NCBI GenBank assembly: GCA_930990065.1
Contig: CAKNOA010000021.1
Span: 1 to 37,159, forward strand
Direction of reading: 5' to 3'
DNA: 37,159 nt
Source: an uncultured Clostridia bacterium
Lineage (GTDB): Bacteria; Bacillota; Clostridia; Oscillospirales; Acutalibacteraceae
The translations under genes were made by a program, and so were the position numbers. The notes beneath the pieces are model-generated. The model saw only the letters and a program-made list of their open reading frames with translations, did no database searches and was not told where the DNA came from. Numbering within the stretch: position 1 is the first letter of the stretch; each line of letters opens with the position of its first letter. Positions 33,234 to 37,159 of the stretch are shown here, piece by piece.

Positions 33234-33773
33234 TTAGGGGATAAGTTCCGTGTCCAAAAATACCCGCGACCCGGTAGCGCCTTTTTGCCCCTGGTATTTC
33301 CCGGCATAGGGGTACAAAGCCGGTTGATCCATCCGGGCAAAAACTAATTGGCCAATCCGGCGCCCGGCTCGCAGTTCGATGGCACAGCGGTTGGCATTAT
33401 ACAGTTCCAGCGTGATTTCACCCCGGAACCCCGGGTCCACCCAGCCGGCGTTTTGAATAAACAGCCCCATACGCCCCAGGGAGCTTCTCCCTTCCACAAA
33501 CGCCGTCAAATCGTCGGGCAGGGCGATGGTCTCCATGGTGGTGGCCAACACAAACTGGTTGGGCAGCAGCATATAGGTATCCGTTTGGATGGTTTTATAA
33601 TGAATTTCTTTGTCCATGGTGATGATGCCTTCGGGGGAATCTTCCACCACGCTGAACGTGGTGCCCAGCCGGATATCCACGCTGGCCGGCTGCACCTGTT
33701 CCGGGGTAAGGGGGGAAATCGCCAAGGTGTTATGTTCCAGCATATCCCACAGGGTTTTGTCTGATAGTATCAT
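33234..33773 (-). CDS. dcd: dCTP deaminase, possibly bifunctional dCTP deaminase/dUTPase
   Basis: Trimeric pyrimidine-nucleotide enzyme deaminating dCTP to dUTP for dTTP synthesis. Motifs: [41 protein letters not shown] (with the catalytic Glu at about 123), and the C-terminal [15 protein letters not shown] lid. The GRSSLGR and KYQGQ-x-G-x-T-x-SR segments resemble the M. jannaschii/M. tuberculosis bifunctional form more than the E. coli monofunctional one; this is suggestive only. The 179-aa length fits. ATG 33773 follows AAGAGG. Promoter lies immediately upstream. Confidence 0.92.
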   Translation of the reverse strand: MILSDKTLWDMLEHNTLAISPLTPEQVQPASVDIRLGTTFSVVEDSPEGIITMDKEIHYKTIQTDTYMLLPNQFVLATTMETIALPDDLTAFVEGRSSLGRMGLFIQNAGWVDPGFRGEITLELYNANRCAIELRAGRRIGQLVFARMDQPALYPYAGKYQGQKGATGSRVFLDTELIP

Positions 33774-33807
33774 ATATCATCCTCTTTTTCACATATCTTT
33801 ATTGAAA

Positions 33808-33836
33808 ATTGTAGCATGAAACCGAAAAAAACACAA
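33808..33836 (-). promoter_or_regulatory. Candidate dcd promoter whose -35 overlaps the upstream terminator stem
   Basis: Minus-strand TTGTGT (33836-33831), 17-bp spacer, TACAAT (33813-33808). The -35 shares bases with the right foot of the terminator at 33833-33864. Confidence 0.5.
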
Positions 33837-33864
33837 CGGGCTTTGCTTTTAATAAGCCCGTTGT
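33833..33864 (-). terminator. Intrinsic terminator after the DUF5131 gene
   Basis: Perfect 11-bp stem (acaacgggctt at 33833-33843, aagcccgttgt at 33854-33864), 10-nt loop, followed leftward by GTTTTTTTC on the minus strand. Confidence 0.85.
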
Positions 33865-33909
33865 ATTTTTTGTGAAAAGCGAAAGAGAAGGCCGCTTAAA
33901 AAGTGGCAC

Positions 33910-34749
33910 TTACTTCATAGAGCGGGCCACAGAGCCGCATTTTCCGCACCAGCGGCAGCCATTACAGGAGTTTTGCAAGTGGCAGGTGGCGCATCGTTTT
34001 TGAACGGGGTAGTCCCGATTATCGGCAGGGTATTGCAGCCGGGACCGCAAAGCCTGCACATGTTGGTACGCTTTGCAGATTTTATACGTTTTTCCGTCTT
34101 TGATAAAAACGTTGCCCGTACCCAAAAAGGAAAAGGGCACCCGGTACCGGGCGCATTGGTCATAGAGCGCCTTGACCCACTCATAATAAAGGGGCCGCTG
34201 GCCGTCGTAGTTTTCGCCTTCGGCCAATACGGTTTCCAGTTGGCCGGTGGCCAGATACGGCGATAGATCCACCTTTCCCAAAAAGGGGGCCACCATGACG
34301 CCCTTGTGTTTAGCTGGTAGATTGAGTAAAATCGGCAGCCGTTCCTCGGCGCGTTTCTGGTTTTCTACCGTCACATTCAGCGATACATGGTCCCAGCCAT
34401 CCAGCCAGTCCCAGGGAAGGCAGGCCCGTATACGGTATGCCCGTTTTGTCAGGAGCCAAAAATGGACATCCGGGCGTTGGCGCATGATGTTCCACACGTC
34501 GTCCCGCCAGGCGTCGGCTTCTTCCAAAAAGAAGTCGCTGGTCATGCAGACCCGCAAGCTTTCGCCGCTTTTTATATGAAAATGGCCCTGCCGGTCTTTT
34601 TTCAGCGGTTTATTAAAGTTGGTCTTGACCCGGTAAATCTCTTCGCCGGATTTCCCCCGTTGGTTATCTAAATAATACATGTAACAGTGGTCACAGCCTT
34701 CGCTGTATTTCCGGCATCCATGCCAGGGGTTCCAGGTGTCATGGCTCAT
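33910..34749 (-). CDS. DUF5131 (phage Gp37/Gp68-like, three-Cys-motif) protein with extra C-terminal Cys cluster
   Basis: A 279-aa member of the DUF5131/Gp37-Gp68 family, often described as a radical-SAM-like three-Cys-motif protein and found in phages and accessory loci. The N-terminal motif is WNPWHGCRKYSEGCDHCYM, with Cys12, Cys19 and Cys22 able to hold an Fe-S cluster. Barrel-like segments follow (SLRVCMTSDFFLEEADAW, WLLTKRAYRI, VSLNVTVENQKRAEER). An unusual tail has six cysteines at 253, 256, 262, 265, 268 and 271, which could bind a second cluster or zinc. ATG 34749 overlaps the end of the upstream MmcQ-EVE gene by 11 bases, so they are coupled. The substrate is unknown. Confidence 0.82.
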   Translation of the reverse strand: MSHDTWNPWHGCRKYSEGCDHCYMYYLDNQRGKSGEEIYRVKTNFNKPLKKDRQGHFHIKSGESLRVCMTSDFFLEEADAWRDDVWNIMRQRPDVHFWLLTKRAYRIRACLPWDWLDGWDHVSLNVTVENQKRAEERLPILLNLPAKHKGVMVAPFLGKVDLSPYLATGQLETVLAEGENYDGQRPLYYEWVKALYDQCARYRVPFSFLGTGNVFIKDGKTYKICKAYQHVQALRSRLQYPADNRDYPVQKRCATCHLQNSCNGCRWCGKCGSVARSMK

Positions 34750-35521
34750 ACAGGGCCTCCTCGATCCGGTGCCGTAACGGTTCCGGTACAGAGCGGGGGC
34801 CGCGCACGGTGGTAACCCCGTATTCTTTTAAGACCGCAAGGCTAAGCTGCCCTTCCCGAAACCGGTGTTGTAACGCAAGGCGCATCAGGTAGGGGCAGGA
34901 ACCAGCACCATCATGAGGGGGGCGTGGGATGTCCCCTTCCACCACCCGGCACTGATAGCGAATCGCCGAAACCGGCGCCGCCATGTACAGAAAAACGGTG
35001 TCGCCCACCTGGATGTGGCCGCGCTGTTTCCACAAAATGGTGCCGGTGGCCCGAAAATCCTGTTCTACATCGTACATGGCGGGGTTAGCCGGGATCAGCC
35101 AGGAACAGGGCCCCTGCTGCCGGGCTTTTTCCCGCCGGGAAGCGGTCAGCATATAGCTCTGATCCAGCAAAAATTGTAGCTGGTTAAAATCCACCGTACC
35201 ATCTAGCAAAATGGTGATCCAGTTATCCCGGTGCATATGATACGCCGGCAAAATGCCCGCTTCCATGCGCAGGGAACCCGCCAGCAGCGGGTCGCATTTT
35301 ACTTCCAGTACATCAAAAATCCCTTGGCCGGAAAGGCCCAATTTTTCCCCGGGGACATCCATCAGCAGCGCGTACCACTTCCGGTTATCTGCGTGCCGCA
35401 ATACAGCGTAATTTGGCAGCGACAACCAGAGATATTCCGGCTGGGTCCCGTACCGCTTGGCGGCATACTGCAGCAGGGCCTCTTTGATGGGATCTGACCC
35501 GTTTACGGTATTTTTTGTCAC
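34739..35521 (-). CDS. MmcQ/YjbR-like domain fused to an EVE/PUA-like domain
   Basis: A 260-aa two-domain protein. Residues 1-128 resemble MmcQ/YjbR (CyaY-like fold, reported DNA-binding): YGTQPEYLWLSLPNYAVLRH, KWYALLMDVPGEKLGL and YHMHRDNWITILLDGTVDF. Residues 139-255 resemble an EVE/PUA-like module (CSWLIPANPAMYDVEQDF, HIQVGDTVFLYMAAP), a fold that recognises modified nucleotides. Start: the frame is open to 35581, but GTG 35521 has GGGGAGG seven bases upstream and is preferred. It is the first gene of a coupled pair with the DUF5131 gene. A tandem 11-bp repeat lies just before its ribosome site. Confidence 0.78.
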   Translation of the reverse strand: MTKNTVNGSDPIKEALLQYAAKRYGTQPEYLWLSLPNYAVLRHADNRKWYALLMDVPGEKLGLSGQGIFDVLEVKCDPLLAGSLRMEAGILPAYHMHRDNWITILLDGTVDFNQLQFLLDQSYMLTASRREKARQQGPCSWLIPANPAMYDVEQDFRATGTILWKQRGHIQVGDTVFLYMAAPVSAIRYQCRVVEGDIPRPPHDGAGSCPYLMRLALQHRFREGQLSLAVLKEYGVTTVRGPRSVPEPLRHRIEEALYEP

Positions 35522-35537
35522 CAAAACACCTCCCCGG

Positions 35538-35559
35538 CATGTATGGGCCATGTATGGGC
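35538..35559. repeat. Tandem duplication of an 11-bp unit in the MmcQ-EVE leader
   Basis: CATGTATGGGC is repeated exactly twice (35538-35548, 35549-35559), ending just upstream of the GGGGAGG ribosome site. It may be replication slippage or an operator. Confidence 0.75.
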
Positions 35560-35587
35560 ATAGAAATTCGGTATAAAACAAAGAACA

Positions 35588-35683
35588 GCAATCTCTTTTA
35601 AGATTGCGGCTTTACTTGGCAAATAACCCTAACTGTGATACAAATACCCCCTACGGCTTTAAGAAGTTCACTTTCTCAAGTCC
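35588..35683. repeat. Degenerate ~95-bp repeat, left copy
   Basis: The first ~56 bp (GCAATCT...TTTTAAGATT...CGGCTTT...GGCAAAT.ACCCTAA.TGTGATACAA) align with 37029-37085 with only a few changes, and similarity resumes weakly at GTTCACTTT. The hairpin present in the right copy is damaged here. It borders the AT-rich kinase segment on its left. Confidence 0.7.
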
Positions 35684-35792
35684 TGTTTAATTTGTCGCGC
35701 TCAATTTCAACTATCTCATTAAGTTCACAGTCAATGGCGCAGCAAATCCTCACCAGAACATGGTCTTGTTTCCATGTAGCGGTAAATCTCAT
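35676..35792 (-). CDS. Putative 38-aa protein downstream of the APH-like kinase
   Basis: A short open frame starting at ATG 35792, ten bases after the kinase stop, and ending at TGA 35678-35676. Its translation (MRFTATWKQDHVLVRICCAI, then DCELNEIVEIERDKLNRT) has a protein-like mix of residues with an amphipathic, acidic C-terminal half and no low-complexity bias. The ribosome site is weak (GAAAGATAACA). It resembles nothing I recognise. The tight spacing and same strand as the kinase make a real small gene plausible, but length alone cannot exclude chance. Its end overlaps the left repeat copy. Confidence 0.4.
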   Translation of the reverse strand: MRFTATWKQDHVLVRICCAIDCELNEIVEIERDKLNRT

Positions 35793-35802
35793 TTGTTATC
35801 TT

Positions 35803-36660
35803 TCACAGCATATCCCGTAAACATTCAATCTTGCATATAAAATTGGTATCAATTTCATCAATCAGTCTCTTTGCCCACCCAGGAAATCTATCATATTGGC
35901 AGGCAAGGAACAGAGTAATGACCACGCTCACAACATCGTCCAATGCCTTTTCTGTGGGGTCAAACTCACCGTATGCATCGAGAAAGGCATGTCCCGCTTC
36001 CTCAGACAAAGAAGATAACACATTTCGCACATCCGAATAAGCATACCCTTTGCCCAGAAGATTATAGTCTAACATCAGTGCAGTAGATTTGTCTCGGGCA
36101 ACAACCATGTTCGTGTAATAGAAGTCATTATAGGTCAATGTGCGTCTAGTCCTGAAAAGCAGATCACTAATTGCAGCATAGTGACTCTCTAAAAGCCGCC
36201 ATGCCAGTGCATCTTGAGTCCCAGTCTTTTTCTTGATACGCGCAATATTATCAACCGTAAAGAAGTCTGCTTCGTCATACATAGAACTTCCCTGTTGACG
36301 GACATAAGCATATCCCTGGTTGTGAAGTTGCTTATACCATCCTGCAATTCGGCGAGCAACCTTTGAATCAAACATATCTTTCCTGACACCAAGCCGGTAG
36401 ACGGGACTGCACTCGATGTCCTCTAAAAGGAGGGCAGACTCCGTAGAAGAAACCACCTGGATTGTGGGAACGCCAAGTGCTGCCAGTAGCCGGTAGTTTT
36501 CCATTTCCCGCCTATATTCGTTATTTTGGAAACATTTCACTATATAGGATCTTTCGCCGTTTACAACTCGGGCAACAATGACACCGTCTTTATTCTGCAA
36601 AATAGAAAAGTCTTGATAAGTGATACCCAATTTATGTAGTTCGTCTTGGATGACACCCAT
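35803..36660 (-). CDS. Aminoglycoside phosphotransferase (APH)/choline kinase-fold protein
   Basis: A 285-aa small-molecule kinase of the APH superfamily. Visible kinase elements: Lys42 in SYIVKCFQ, Glu54 in REMENYRLL, hinge region ALLLEDIE, a catalytic loop LTYNDFYYTNMVV (Asp179, Asn184; the usual HGD is YND), and the metal-binding Asp198 in LMLDYNLLGKG. Substrate is unknown; antibiotic resistance cannot be inferred because the family also covers choline, homoserine and other kinases. ATG 36660 follows AAGGAG. The coding sequence is clearly more AT-rich than the rest of the window, and it sits between repeat copies, consistent with horizontal acquisition. Confidence 0.82.
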   Translation of the reverse strand: MGVIQDELHKLGITYQDFSILQNKDGVIVARVVNGERSYIVKCFQNNEYRREMENYRLLAALGVPTIQVVSSTESALLLEDIECSPVYRLGVRKDMFDSKVARRIAGWYKQLHNQGYAYVRQQGSSMYDEADFFTVDNIARIKKKTGTQDALAWRLLESHYAAISDLLFRTRRTLTYNDFYYTNMVVARDKSTALMLDYNLLGKGYAYSDVRNVLSSLSEEAGHAFLDAYGEFDPTEKALDDVVSVVITLFLACQYDRFPGWAKRLIDEIDTNFICKIECLRDML

Positions 36661-36838
36661 AGTCAGTTACTCCTTGATTTTCGTGCCAATATGCATACTC
36701 TGTCTCTATTCTGAGGCCAAACCAACGTTTATCTGAAACACCCTCCTTTTGTTTTCTTGCCTCCTCGCATAGTTATAGCGTTTTCCGAGCGACAAGTCAA
36801 TAAAATTGACGAGTTCTCAAAAAAATGTACTAAAAATA

Positions 36839-36900
36839 ACGATAACTTACAAATTAGACGATAGTTCAAAAACTAAACGATAACCCATAAATTAACGATA
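36839..36900. repeat. Four ACGATA repeats at 18-19 bp spacing (iteron-like)
   Basis: ACGATA occurs at 36839-36844, 36858-36863, 36877-36882 and 36895-36900, each preceded by an AT-rich stretch (loosely AAATTAA) and followed by a pyrimidine-containing tail. The regular period in an AT-rich, gene-free stretch recalls plasmid iterons or clustered operators. No gene lies between 36661 and the window end. Confidence 0.65.
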
Positions 36901-36979
36901 GCCTACTGCCACCCAGAACTTTGAGGGTTGAACCGGCGTAGAGCCATCATTTTATCTGGCAACGGCCGGCACAATAAAA

Positions 36980-37012
36980 GCCCGAAAGCCTTTGAATCCA
37001 GGAGTTTCGGGC
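36980..37012 (-). terminator. Leftward-facing hairpin terminator, end of an off-window gene
   Basis: An 8-bp stem (gcccgaaa at 36980-36987, tttcgggc at 37005-37012) with a 17-nt loop, followed on the minus strand by TTTTATTG. It implies a minus-strand gene starting beyond the right edge. Confidence 0.5.
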
Positions 37013-37022
37013 ATACAACAAA

Positions 37023-37054
37023 AAAGCCGCAATCTTTTTTAAGATTACGGCTTT
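37023..37054 (-). terminator. Second leftward hairpin, inside the right repeat copy
   Basis: A 14-bp stem with one mismatch (37023-37036, 37041-37054) and a 4-nt loop, followed on the minus strand by TTTTTTG. Same orientation as the hairpin at 36980-37012. Confidence 0.6.
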
Positions 37055-37136
37055 CCTTTGGCAAATGACCCTAATTGTGATACAAGTGAACCCCCTTTGG
37101 GCGTCAGGGGGTTCACTTTGCGCCAAGGGGGTTCAC
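37029..37136. repeat. Degenerate ~95-bp repeat, right copy, with GGGGGTTCAC repeats
   Basis: Matches the copy at 35588-35683. Its right part contains a perfect 12-bp-arm inverted repeat (AAGTGAACCCCC at 37084-37095, GGGGGTTCACTT at 37107-37118) and a third direct copy GGGGGTTCAC at 37127-37136. This may be the terminus of an insertion element. Confidence 0.65.
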
Positions 37137-37159
37137 CCGCCGATGTCAAATGAGTTGCA

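Noticed and set aside
35803-36660. Calling the kinase an aminoglycoside resistance gene
   Set aside because: The APH fold covers many substrates and the loop is atypical; no resistance-specific similarity can be seen.

Overview
The window looks like a chromosomal segment of a low-GC-lineage Gram-positive of the class Clostridia, probably an Oscillospirales/Ruminococcaceae-type gut bacterium. Most of it is moderately GC-rich, roughly mid-50s % by eye. The lineage call is inference from family content: NrdR, a DUF4364 protein, a His-less HPr-like protein, a CIRCE element before clpB, a Bacillus-type LexA box, strong AGGAGG ribosome sites, sigma-A promoters and a clostridial-type carboxynorspermidine pathway. 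No ribosomal RNA is present to confirm it.

Layout. Positions 77-9.0 kb hold mostly single-gene housekeeping units separated by clear hairpin terminators: a secreted GHL10-type glycosidase, DUF1294, a YjjG-like nucleotidase, MtaB tRNA methylthiotransferase, a His-less HPr-like protein, an ABC-F ATPase, a frameshifted small helical protein, nrdR, an SRAP/HMCES protein behind a LexA-like box, and an HD hydrolase. Positions 9.0-11.4 kb are a leftward operon: sugar isomerase-like TIM barrel, HAD phosphatase, and a DsbA-family protein with a triple CGPDGC tail. Divergent from it, clpB lies behind a perfect CIRCE. Positions 14.3-18.3 kb carry an unrecognised membrane-anchored protein, an MFS transporter and a glycerophosphodiesterase. 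Positions 18.3-21.3 kb are regulatory: DUF4364, a MarR regulator co-transcribed with a YczE-like membrane protein fused to a cytidylate-kinase-like domain, and an XRE regulator. Then come tRNA-Gly(GCC), typA/bipA and a DEDDh exonuclease.

Positions 24.7-31.5 kb are the centrepiece, a six-gene leftward polyamine operon speD-speA-speE-speB-CASDH-nspC. It encodes arginine to agmatine to putrescine and then two independent aminopropyl-transfer routes to spermidine-type triamines: decarboxylated SAM via SpeD/SpeE, and aspartate semialdehyde via CASDH/NspC. In front of speD lies a gene-free stretch of about 380 nt. It has a consensus sigma-A promoter at one end, an intrinsic terminator just before the speD ribosome site at the other, and many hairpins between. 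I read this as a structured leader or regulatory RNA that I cannot assign to a known family; it is the best candidate here for something undescribed.

Positions 31.5-35.6 kb hold a GH43 beta-xylosidase, dCTP deaminase, and a two-gene leftward unit pairing an MmcQ/YjbR-EVE fusion with a three-Cys DUF5131 protein. From about 35.6 kb to the end the sequence becomes visibly AT-richer and looks acquired: an APH-like kinase, a tiny downstream ORF, four ACGATA repeats at 18-19 bp spacing, two leftward-facing terminator hairpins, and two copies of a degenerate ~95-bp repeat flanking the segment.
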